A stretch of DNA of 64,000 nt from Microbacterium pumilum. GTDB lineage: Bacteria > Actinomycetota > Actinomycetes > Actinomycetales > Microbacteriaceae. The stretch is from positions 682,001 through 746,000 of the forward strand of contig NZ_BAAAOH010000001.1 of assembly GCF_039530225.1 (NCBI RefSeq), given 5' to 3'. Under the pieces are notes generated by a model that was not told the DNA's origin, did no database searches, and worked only from the letters and a program-made list of their open reading frames with translations. This document shows positions 15,381-24,242 of the stretch, in pieces. A program made the position numbers and the translations under genes. Position 1 is the first letter of the stretch. Every line of letters begins with the position of its first letter.

Positions 15381-15962
15381 ATGACCGACATCCTCGACCG
15401 CACCGCCCCCACCCACGCTCCGATCCTCGATGTGCTCGCCGAGCGTTGGAGCACTCGAATCTTCGACAGCGTCGCAGCGCTCGATGAGACGGCGCTGGCG
15501 AGCGCCCTCGAAGCGGCGCGCTGGACCCCCACGGGCGCCAACACTCAGCCGTGGAAGCTCATCGTCGCACGCCGCGGCGGCGAGGCGCACGCCAAGATCA
15601 TGGCGACCCTTGCCGGCTTCAACTCGGCATGGGCCGGGGATGCCGGTGCGCTCATCGTCTTCGTCGCAGAAACCACGCGCGACGGCAAGCCGATGACCTG
15701 GGCACTCTATGACACCGGACAGGTCGCTGCGCACTTCACCGTGCAGGCGCACGCCGACGGCCTTTCAACCCACCAGATGGGCGGTTTCGATCCTGCGGCC
15801 ATCTCAGCGGCATTCGGACTGAGCGACGACTTCACCCCGATCACCATCATGGCCGTCGGCGAACTCGGTGACATCCGCGCCGCCTCGCCGGAACTGCAGG
15901 AGCGTGAGAACGCACCCCGCACGCGTCGCGCCGTCGCGGAGTCCCTGCTCGTCGACGCGTAG
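15381..15962 (+). CDS. Nitroreductase family protein
   Basis: A 193-residue FMN-dependent oxidoreductase of the nitroreductase fold. ERWSTRIFDS near the start binds FMN phosphate, AARWTPTGANTQPWKLIVAR is the conserved second motif, and MGGFDPAAISAAFGL with VGELGDI lies near the C-terminus. Such enzymes reduce quinones, nitro compounds or enones with NAD(P)H in the cytoplasm. The start has AGGAG five bases upstream. It is convergent with clpB, 14 bp apart, and is not part of an operon here. The physiological substrate is unknown. Confidence 0.88.
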   Translation: MTDILDRTAPTHAPILDVLAERWSTRIFDSVAALDETALASALEAARWTPTGANTQPWKLIVARRGGEAHAKIMATLAGFNSAWAGDAGALIVFVAETTRDGKPMTWALYDTGQVAAHFTVQAHADGLSTHQMGGFDPAAISAAFGLSDDFTPITIMAVGELGDIRAASPELQERENAPRTRRAVAESLLVDA

Positions 15963-15976
15963 GGCCTTCGCTGCGG

Positions 15977-18190
<2,214 letters not shown>

Positions 18191-18225
18191 GGTTCTCCTG
18201 AAGTCTGAGTCGGCTCGGCGCAAAA

Positions 18226-18246
18226 CTTGAGCCGTCTTGACTCAAG
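18226..18246. promoter_or_regulatory. HAIR element (HspR binding site) upstream of clpB
   Basis: CTTGAGC-N7-ACTCAAG at 18226-18246 matches the HspR-associated inverted repeat CTTGAGT-N7-ACTCAAG with one mismatch. It lies 36 bp upstream of the clpB start. The hspR gene is in this window at 40647-41141. Confidence 0.88.
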
Positions 18247-18309
18247 TTTAGCAGGTCCGATTGTTCACGCCAAGCGCATCACCCCCCGCGGGACTCGCCC
18301 CCCTTTCAC

Positions 18310-18371
18310 CGGTTACGGACGCGACACGCCGCGGCGCTCCGCGCGGCGACGGCGTGTCGCGTCCGTAACCG
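18310..18371. repeat. Very long perfect inverted repeat (22-bp arms)
   Basis: The 22-bp arm at 18310-18331 (containing ttacggacgcgacacg) is repeated inverted without mismatch at 18350-18371 around an 18-nt GC-rich loop. It sits downstream of the AraC-type gene and upstream of clpB. No T-run follows. It may terminate the AraC-type transcript. Confidence 0.85.
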
Positions 18372-18399
18372 TGCAGGGGATGGGGCGCGACGCTGTGGG

Positions 18400-19404
18400 T
18401 CAGGCGACCGTTTCGAGCACGGCCGATTCGGCCCCGGCGGCCTCCATCGCCTCGCGCGTGCAGCAGAAGCGCGCGCGGTACGCGGTCGGGGTCGTGGCGA
18501 GGACGCGGGCGAAGTTCTGGCGGAGCACCGCTGCGGAGCCGAAGCCGCTCTCGTAGGCGATGCGGTCGAGGCCGAGGTTGGTCTTCTCGAGCAGGCGCTG
18601 GGCGTGGATGATCCGCTGTCGCGCGAGCCATGCCGCGGGCGTGGCTCCGAGGTCGGCCCGGAAGCGCCGCGCGAACGTTCGGGGAGACATGTGCGCCTTC
18701 GCTGCGAGCTGGTCGACGGTGAGCTCGTGGCGCAGGTTGTCGAGCATCCAGTCGGTCACGGGAGCGAGCGAGAGAGATGCGACCTGCGGCAGCGGCTTGT
18801 CGATGAACTGGGCCTGGCCGCCGTCACGCTGAGGCGGCACGACCATGCGCCGCGCGATGCGGTTCGTCATCTCGGCGCCGAGCTCCTGCCGCAGCAGGTG
18901 CAGGCACGCGTCGAGGCCGGCCGCGGTGCCGGCGCTCGTGATGATGCGGCCGTCCTGCACGTAGAGCACGTCGGGGTCGACATCGACCTTCGGGTACATC
19001 CGCGCCATGACGTCCGCGTACATCCAGTGCGTCGTCGCTTTGCGGCCGTCGAGCACTCCGGCTGCTCCGAGGATGAAAGACCCGCTGCAGACGCTCAGCA
19101 CCCAGGCCTGGCGCTCGACGGCAGCGCGAACGGCGTCCAGCACGCGCTCATCCGTGTGCGCCCAGTACTCGTGAGGCGTCGGCGACACGACGACGAGATC
19201 GGCCTCGTAGGCGAACGACAGATCGTTCTCGACATTGATCGAGAAGCCGATCTTGGACTGCACGACACCGGGATCCGGTGTCACGATGCGGAAGTCGAAG
19301 TTCGGGATGCCGTCATCCGTCCGATCGAGGCCGAAGGCCTCACACGCGACGCCGAACTCGAACGGTGCGAAACCATCCTGGACGATCACGGCGACTGTCT
19401 TCAT
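18400..19404 (-). CDS. GlxA-type regulator (DJ-1/PfpI domain plus AraC helix-turn-helix)
   Basis: A 334-residue regulator. Residues 1-180 form a class I glutamine amidotransferase-like (DJ-1/PfpI) domain, with the nucleophile-elbow Cys in VLSVCSGSFILGAAGVLDGR and the following TTHW. The C-terminal 110 residues are an AraC domain: TVDQLAAKAHMSPRTFARRF and LGLDRIAYESGFGSAAVLRQNFAR. The start ATG 19404 has AGGAG upstream; an in-frame upstream start would add 31 residues read from the repeat region. GlxA-like proteins sense small metabolites. Three GTGGCAG half-sites in the upstream spacer are candidate binding sites. Confidence 0.9.
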   Translation of the reverse strand: MKTVAVIVQDGFAPFEFGVACEAFGLDRTDDGIPNFDFRIVTPDPGVVQSKIGFSINVENDLSFAYEADLVVVSPTPHEYWAHTDERVLDAVRAAVERQAWVLSVCSGSFILGAAGVLDGRKATTHWMYADVMARMYPKVDVDPDVLYVQDGRIITSAGTAAGLDACLHLLRQELGAEMTNRIARRMVVPPQRDGGQAQFIDKPLPQVASLSLAPVTDWMLDNLRHELTVDQLAAKAHMSPRTFARRFRADLGATPAAWLARQRIIHAQRLLEKTNLGLDRIAYESGFGSAAVLRQNFARVLATTPTAYRARFCCTREAMEAAGAESAVLETVA

Positions 19405-19421
19405 TGAGATCTCCTGTCGGG

Positions 19422-19457
19422 CGCTGAGCCTGTCGTGCCGGTCGCTGAGCCTGCCGA
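19422..19457. repeat. Two degenerate copies of the 'ctgagcctgtcga' repeat
   Basis: gcgctgagcctgtcg (19421-19435) and gtcgctgagcctgccgacg (19441-19459) stand head to tail just upstream of the GlxA-type gene. They belong to the same family as copies near 19753, 20835 and 25081. Confidence 0.6.
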
Positions 19458-19460
19458 CGC

Positions 19461-19506
19461 GTGGCAGTTTTCGTGCGATGTGTGTCCATTCTGCCACTCG
19501 TGGCAG
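19461..19506. promoter_or_regulatory. GTGGCAG half-sites between divergent genes
   Basis: GTGGCAG at 19461-19467, and the palindrome CTGCCAC-TC-GTGGCAG at 19491-19506. They lie between the GlxA-type regulator and the small gene at 19534. Binding by the regulator is inferred. Confidence 0.4.
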
Positions 19507-19520
19507 TCAGACCGCAAGCG

Positions 19521-19526
19521 TAGCGT
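19521..19526 (+). promoter_or_regulatory. -10 box TAGCGT, leaderless start of small gene
   Basis: TAGCGT ends 7 nt before the ATG at 19534. The palindrome at 19491-19506 lies just upstream of this box, about where a repressor or activator would act. Confidence 0.45.
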
Positions 19527-19533
19527 TACTGCC

Positions 19534-19650
19534 ATGTTCATGGTGATTCTTCTCGCAGCACTGTCCTTGGCCGGCATCGCTTCCACGATCGCCGCCCTCC
19601 GCAGCGACGGCTACCGTCGCACGCCGACCGACTGGTCGCGCCTCTCCTGA
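19534..19650 (+). CDS. Small single-pass membrane protein, 38 residues
   Basis: Reads MFMVILLAALSLAGIAST, then IAALRSDGYRRTPTDWSRLS. The first 22 residues form one membrane helix, followed by a basic and polar tail. Short proteins with a hydrophobic N-terminus and a DGYRR-type tail are common but uncharacterised in this bacterial group. The -10 box 7 nt upstream supports a leaderless start; a second ATG at 19540 would remove two residues. It is divergent from the GlxA-type regulator, which may control it. Function is unknown; the chance that this is not a gene is appreciable because of its length. Confidence 0.55.
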   Translation: MFMVILLAALSLAGIASTIAALRSDGYRRTPTDWSRLS

Positions 19651-19667
19651 TCCTGTTCCCGACGCGG

Positions 19668-19774
19668 CTCGTCTCGCTTCGCTCGCTCAACGACCGGGAG
19701 CCACCGGTCGTCGAGCGACGAGCGGAGCGACGAGTCGACGGACCGCCGGACGCTTCGACAGGCTCAGCGACCGG
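19668..19774. repeat. Cluster of dispersed intergenic repeats
   Basis: The stretch holds cgcttcgctcgctcaacgacc (19674-19695), a degenerate inverted copy (tcgtcgagcgacgagcggag, about 19709-19728), and cttcgacaggctcagcgaccgg (19753-19774). The last one supplies the stop codon of the glycosyltransferase gene (TGA at 19766-19764). Confidence 0.6.
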
Positions 19775-21023
19775 CTTGCGCCGTGACCCTGTCGTAGACG
19801 TCGATCATCGCGGCCGTCCGTGAAGACTGACGGAAGCGGTCGCGCACCGCCGGATCCGGCTTCGGCGCCACGTCCGCCTCGATGTCGGCCGCCGCGCGGC
19901 GCAAGGCGTCAGCGAGCGCCCCGACCGAGGCGTCCGCGACATCCCATCGGCCCTGACCGAGCTCGGCGGCGAGGTCAGGGTCGCTGACGATCGCGGGCGT
20001 ACCGAGCGACGCGGCCTCGAAGATGGTCATGCCCTGCGTCTCGAAGCCGATCGAGGTCTGCACGACGGCGTCCGCCGCCTGGATCCTGCGGAGGGTCTCG
20101 GCATACCGCATCCGCCCCGCGAAGACGACGGATGCCCGTGGCCGACGCTTCTCGATGATCCGGCGCGCTGCGCGCAGCTGCCCGCCGCCGCCGATGATCT
20201 CGACGTCGGCGTCGACTCCGGATTCGGCGACCGCCTCGAGGAACGTAAGGAGGCGCTTCTCGGGGCTCATCCGCCCGATCCACACGAAGCGCGGGCGACC
20301 TGGCGCGCGCTCACCCGGTGCGGCGGCGAGCGCCGCATCCAGTACATCGTCGTCGATCCCGTTCCACACCACGTCGACGGCGGGCGCGCCGTGCCCGGGA
20401 ACCACTCCGTGCGCTTCGAGCCGACGCGCGAAGTGCGATGAGGGGGCGGTGACGGCATCCGATCGCTCGGCGAAGCGTCGCAGGAACGACCAGCCGTCGC
20501 TTCCGGTCGCCTTCGACTCGGAGGCGACGCCGAGCGCGCGGCGCTGCCATGCGTTCAGCACGCGCAGCACGAGACCCGGGAAGGGCGCCGTCGCCCGGAT
20601 GCCGACATCCACCCGATTGTGCATCGTGTGCACCACCGGCCGCCGGTGGCGGGCGGCGAAGCGGTGGCCGATGAAGGCTCCCCAGAAGTCCGCCTGCACG
20701 TGTACCACATCGACGGGCGGGCGCCCTGACATCGCCTCATCGAGGAAACGATCCGTACGACGGCTCGGCCACGTGAGCGAATACTCGCGGTCGAACGTGA
20801 CCGGCAGCGACGGCAGGTCGAGGTACGCGGACGTGTCGACAGGCTCAGCGACCGCAGCCGGCTGAGCGGCCGCACCAGCGGCGGCCCGCCGCCCGTGCAT
20901 ACGCGGCGCGACGACGGTCACGGTGTGCCCGGCCTTCTCGAGGAACCGCCGCTGCAACCGCATCGACACCTGAGCGCCGCCGAGGGACTCGAGGTGCTGA
21001 TCGCCGAACATCACGACGTGCAC
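19764..21023 (-). CDS. Glycosyltransferase family 4 protein
   Basis: A 419-residue GT-B glycosyltransferase. The N-terminus VMFGDQHLESLGGAQVSMRLQ carries the Gly-rich acceptor-side loop, FVWIGRMSPEKRLLTFLEA the start of the donor domain, and FETQGMTIFEAASLGTP the E-x7-E motif that binds nucleotide sugar. It probably adds a sugar to a membrane lipid or polymer. The GTG at 21023 begins 5 bp after the stop of the upstream GT4 gene, so both are one operon. A copy of the ctgagcctgtcga repeat is translated inside the N-terminal domain (VAEPVDTS), and another supplies the stop codon, so its native C-terminus may have been altered. Confidence 0.88.
   Translation of the reverse strand: MHVVMFGDQHLESLGGAQVSMRLQRRFLEKAGHTVTVVAPRMHGRRAAAGAAAQPAAVAEPVDTSAYLDLPSLPVTFDREYSLTWPSRRTDRFLDEAMSGRPPVDVVHVQADFWGAFIGHRFAARHRRPVVHTMHNRVDVGIRATAPFPGLVLRVLNAWQRRALGVASESKATGSDGWSFLRRFAERSDAVTAPSSHFARRLEAHGVVPGHGAPAVDVVWNGIDDDVLDAALAAAPGERAPGRPRFVWIGRMSPEKRLLTFLEAVAESGVDADVEIIGGGGQLRAARRIIEKRRPRASVVFAGRMRYAETLRRIQAADAVVQTSIGFETQGMTIFEAASLGTPAIVSDPDLAAELGQGRWDVADASVGALADALRRAAADIEADVAPKPDPAVRDRFRQSSRTAAMIDVYDRVTAQAGR
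20835..20854. repeat. Repeat copy inside glycosyltransferase gene
   Basis: gtcgacaggctcagcgaccg, the same sequence as the intergenic copy at 19753, lies in frame and encodes AVAEPVDT on the minus strand, within an Ala/Pro-rich loop. Confidence 0.65.
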
Positions 21024-21027
21024 GGCG

Positions 21028-22245
21028 CTACTCGGGGATCGGTTCGCCGCGGTAGAGCGCTTCGAACGTGTCGAGCGTGCGCTGCATGTCGTGCACCTTG
21101 ACGCCCTCGCGCGAGGCATGCTGCATGCGCACGCGCTCGTCGGCGGACTGCGTGAGCACCTTCGTCAGCTTGGCGGCGAGATCGTCGACGTTGCCGGGCT
21201 CGAAGAGGTATCCGTTCTCGCCGTCGTGGACGAGGTGCGGAAGCGCGACCGCATTCGCGGCCACGATCGGCAGACCGGATGCCATGGCCTCCATGGTCGC
21301 GATGGACTGGAGTTCGGCGATCGACGCGATGACGAAGAGACTCGCCCGGCTCAGGGTCGCGCGCAGCTCTTCGTCTGAGGTGAGGCCGTGGAACGTCACG
21401 CGGTCCGAGAGCCCGAGCTCCCTGATGAGGTGCTCGAGATTGCGGCGCTGGTCGCCGTTGCCGATGATGTCGAACGTGACGTCGAGCGACGGATCGAGCT
21501 TCGTCACGGCGCGCAGCACCACGTCGATCTGCTTCTCGGTGGTCAGGCGTCCGACGAACACCAGCCGGTTCGCGTCGCGAGCGGTGTAGTCGGGGGTGTA
21601 GTTGCTCGCCTCGATGCCGCAGCTGATCGGGATGACATTGTGGATGTCGATCGTCGACTCGAGGAAGTCCGCCGCCTTGCGCGTCGGCGTCGTGACCGCC
21701 CGGGTCATGGCGAACGTGCGGGCGGCATCGTCCCATGCGACCTTGATGACGAACTTGTCGAGGAGGGGAGGCAGCGTCGTGAAGTCGACGACGTTCTCCG
21801 CCATGACATGGTTCGTCGCGATGATCGGGATGCCGCGCTTGCGGGCCTCACGCGCGAGGCCACGGCCCAGATTGATGTGGGACTGGATGTGGACGACATC
21901 CGGGGTGACCTTGTTCAGCACCTGGCGCGAGTAGTACTTCGTCATCCACGGGAACACGAACGTCAGCCAGTCGTGCGGCCAGTACCGATGGGAGTGGATC
22001 CGATGGATCGTCATCGGCTGCCCCTCGATCACTTCCGTGAAGGTGCCGTGCGGGCCATGCGTCCTGCTCGGCGCCATCACGTGGACGTCGTGTCCACGGG
22101 CCACAAGTCCTGCGGCGAGACGCTCGGCGAAGCGTGCAGCCCCGTTGACGTGAGGTGAGAAGGTGTCGGCGCCGATGACGATCGTCAGCGCTCGGGGACT
22201 CCTCCCGGGGGCGGAGGAGTCGTCGGGCGTCGCGGGATCGGTCAC
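21028..22245 (-). CDS. Glycosyltransferase family 4 protein
   Basis: A 405-residue GT4 enzyme. TIVIGADTFSPHVNGAARFA opens the acceptor domain, VHIQSHINLGRGLAREA follows, and the donor domain contains LVFVGRLTTEKQIDVVL and ELQSIATMEAMASGLPIVA (E-x7-E). The pattern is like actinobacterial mannosyl- or glucosyl-transferases acting on phospholipid acceptors (PimB/SqdX-like), which is family inference only. The GTG at 22245 is the first start after the upstream non-coding stretch; there is no clear ribosome site, so a later start within the first 20 residues is possible. The second GT4 gene follows 4 bp downstream. Confidence 0.88.
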   Translation of the reverse strand: MTDPATPDDSSAPGRSPRALTIVIGADTFSPHVNGAARFAERLAAGLVARGHDVHVMAPSRTHGPHGTFTEVIEGQPMTIHRIHSHRYWPHDWLTFVFPWMTKYYSRQVLNKVTPDVVHIQSHINLGRGLAREARKRGIPIIATNHVMAENVVDFTTLPPLLDKFVIKVAWDDAARTFAMTRAVTTPTRKAADFLESTIDIHNVIPISCGIEASNYTPDYTARDANRLVFVGRLTTEKQIDVVLRAVTKLDPSLDVTFDIIGNGDQRRNLEHLIRELGLSDRVTFHGLTSDEELRATLSRASLFVIASIAELQSIATMEAMASGLPIVAANAVALPHLVHDGENGYLFEPGNVDDLAAKLTKVLTQSADERVRMQHASREGVKVHDMQRTLDTFEALYRGEPIPE

Positions 22246-22372
22246 GGGGTATGGCCTGTCTGTGCGGCGGAGTGGCGCGGCCTGAGGGGGCGAGCATGCG
22301 CGGATCCCACTGTACCGGAGGGGTGCGGCGGTACCCCGTCCGAAGGCGCCGAGCCGCGGCATCCGCGCCCGT

Positions 22373-22590
22373 TCAGTACGCGAGCGCCTCGGGGAACACA
22401 GGCCAGAGCAGCGCCGCTGTGCGCGCCTGACCCGCCGTCAGGTGTGATGAATGCACGGGACTCGGTGTCGGGCGCGGGCGCCTCGGCTGCGTCGGTCAGC
22501 CTCTTCGCGATGTCGGTCGGCAGTCTGCGCTGGCTGACGAGCAGCACCTGGGTCGGCGAGGAGTCGAGGCTTCGCGTGGTCGGTGTGGAA
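22373..22590 (-). pseudogene. Frameshifted 3' remnant of an unidentified gene
   Basis: On the minus strand one frame reads PTQVLLVSQRRLPTDIAKRL and on to DTESRAFI; skipping one base near 22449 continues as HLTAGQARTAALLWPVFPEA and ends LAY with TGA at 22375-22373. The joined peptide looks like a natural C-terminus with codon use like its neighbours, but neither frame is a complete gene. I do not recognise the family. The spacer from here to the glycosyltransferase start (22246-22372) shows nothing else. Confidence 0.4.
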
Positions 22591-22623
22591 GCACCACAGG
22601 CATCAGCGGCAACCACACCCGTT

Positions 22624-22629
22624 TACCCT
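22624..22629 (+). promoter_or_regulatory. -10 box TACCCT, leaderless start
   Basis: TACCCT ends 6 nt before the ATG at 22636. Confidence 0.55.
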
Positions 22630-22635
22630 GGAACC

Positions 22636-23229
22636 ATGCTCCGACTGCAGGCCGACGCCGATCCGACACTGTGGGTGCCGGTCACGGACTCACTCGGTTT
22701 CACGGGACGCCGCCACCGGAAGGCCGCGATCCGGATGCTGCTGACCCAGGCCAATCGCGCGATGGGTCAGGCCGAGCGCCCAGGCAGCGGGTTCGTCGCG
22801 TGGGGCATGAGCCAGGCCGCGCCGTTCCTCATGAAGCGCGCGGGTGGCAGGGTGCTGGTATGGGTGTGGAAATCCGACCCCGACCTGCTCGTCGTCATGG
22901 CGCAGATCCAGGAGGCGACACCCCAGCTCCGCACGGCGCGAGCCATGATGCCGATGGAGTACGACGACACCGAGGCGTTCCGCAACCCGCACCTCGGAGT
23001 CGGTGAGAAGCTCGCGATCCCGCTTCCCGCCGACCCGCGCACACCGCCGTTCGCGACCTACACGTGGGATACCGGCACGCACTTCGTCACGGTCACGGCC
23101 GTGTGCGCCGACCGCGAGCGTTTCGGAATCGTCATCGGATCGGTGGACGATGTGGCGCACACCCTCCGCGTCGTCGAGGATCTCGCCATCGGCGAGTCCG
23201 CCGAGATCCTGCGTATCGATCCCGCGTAG
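22636..23229 (+). CDS. Conserved-looking protein of unknown function
   Basis: A 197-residue soluble protein: no signal peptide or membrane segment. The sequence is rich in Arg, Trp and Met early (RRHRKAAIRMLLTQANRAMG, VLVWVWKSDPDLLVVMAQ) and ends with a hydrophobic beta-rich part (HFVTVTAVCADRERFGIVIG). I do not recognise a family. It has its own leaderless promoter, and the formylglycine-generating enzyme gene follows 61 bp downstream with another such promoter, so they may be independent. The only Cys is in TAVCADRE. Function cannot be proposed from sequence. Confidence 0.75.
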   Translation: MLRLQADADPTLWVPVTDSLGFTGRRHRKAAIRMLLTQANRAMGQAERPGSGFVAWGMSQAAPFLMKRAGGRVLVWVWKSDPDLLVVMAQIQEATPQLRTARAMMPMEYDDTEAFRNPHLGVGEKLAIPLPADPRTPPFATYTWDTGTHFVTVTAVCADRERFGIVIGSVDDVAHTLRVVEDLAIGESAEILRIDPA

Positions 23230-23278
23230 CCGGCGGGGTGCCCCGCGCTCAGCGACCGGGACCGGGACGGCGGGCGGA

Positions 23279-23284
23279 TAGCGT
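23279..23284 (+). promoter_or_regulatory. -10 box TAGCGT, leaderless start
   Basis: TAGCGT ends 6 nt before the ATG at 23291 of the formylglycine-generating enzyme gene. Confidence 0.55.
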
Positions 23285-23290
23285 TGGGCC

Positions 23291-24196
23291 ATGGCCGACG
23301 ACATGGTGCCCATCGCGGGGGGCACCTTCCTGATGGGCTCGGACGAGTTCTACCCAGACGAGCGCCCGGTGCACGAACGAACGGTCGAGGCGTTCGAGAT
23401 CGACCGCTACGAGGTCACGAACGAGGACTTCGTCGCCTTCGTCGCCGACACCGGCTACGTCACGGTCGCCGAGCGACCGATAGACCCCGCCACGATGCCC
23501 GACGCCGATCCGGCCGACCTCGTTCCGGGCGCCATGGTCTTCACTCCCACCGGGGGTCCGGTGGACCTCGACGACTGGCGCCAGTGGTGGCGGTGGGAGC
23601 CCGGCGCGTACTGGCGCGCGCCCGAAGGACCCGGTTCATCGATCGACGAGCGGATGCGGCATCCTGTCGTGCACGTCGCGTTCGAAGACGCGCAGGCGTA
23701 TGCCGCGTGGGCCGGCAAGCGTCTGCCGACCGAGGCGGAGCACGAGTTCGCGGCACGCGGTGGACTCGCCGGCGCTCGATTCGCCTGGGGCGATGACATC
23801 TACCCCGACGGCGTTGCGCAGGCGAACTCGTGGCTCGGCCGCTTTCCGTATGACAACCAGGGCGTCGGCGATGCGGCCGCGGTCGGCTCCTACCCGCCGA
23901 ACGGGTTCGGACTCTACGACATGACGGGCAACGTGTGGGAGTGGACGACCGACTACTACACGCCGCGGCACCTGCGACTCTCGGACAAGCCAGTCGACGG
24001 CGGCAAGCGGAACAATCTCCTCGCTGCGGCGAGCGCACAGGAGGGATTCCCCATGATCCCCCGACGCGTGCTGAAGGGCGGTTCGCACCTCTGCTCACCG
24101 GACTACTGCCTGCGCTTCCGGCCCGCGGCCCGATCGCCGCAGGCGGAAGACACCGGGATGTCGCACATCGGGTTCCGCTGCGCACGAAGTGTTTGA
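23291..24196 (+). CDS. Formylglycine-generating enzyme (sulfatase activating)
   Basis: A 301-residue protein of the FGE-sulfatase fold. MVPIAGGTFLMGSDEFYPDE opens the domain, KRLPTEAEHEFAARGG, NGFGLYDMTGNVWEWT and GGSHLCSPDYCLRFRPAARS are its signature blocks. Cys268 and Cys273 match the copper-binding active pair of true FGEs, five residues apart as in the Streptomyces enzyme, and R/S residues around them are kept; relatives such as EgtB or PvdO lack this pair. It would oxidise the CxPxR cysteine of sulfatases to formylglycine in the cytoplasm. The only sulfatase in this window, at 34627-36990, has that motif. The genes are 10 kb apart. Confidence 0.92.
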   Translation: MADDMVPIAGGTFLMGSDEFYPDERPVHERTVEAFEIDRYEVTNEDFVAFVADTGYVTVAERPIDPATMPDADPADLVPGAMVFTPTGGPVDLDDWRQWWRWEPGAYWRAPEGPGSSIDERMRHPVVHVAFEDAQAYAAWAGKRLPTEAEHEFAARGGLAGARFAWGDDIYPDGVAQANSWLGRFPYDNQGVGDAAAVGSYPPNGFGLYDMTGNVWEWTTDYYTPRHLRLSDKPVDGGKRNNLLAAASAQEGFPMIPRRVLKGGSHLCSPDYCLRFRPAARSPQAEDTGMSHIGFRCARSV

Positions 24197-24224
24197 GTCC
24201 GCCGAAAGCCCTGGGCCGGGTCCT

Positions 24225-24240
24225 GCTCGCGAACGCGAGC
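24225..24240. terminator. Hairpin between convergent genes
   Basis: GCTCGCG-AA-CGCGAGC lies between the stops of the FGE and ABC exporter genes. Confidence 0.55.
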
Positions 24241-24242
24241 GC

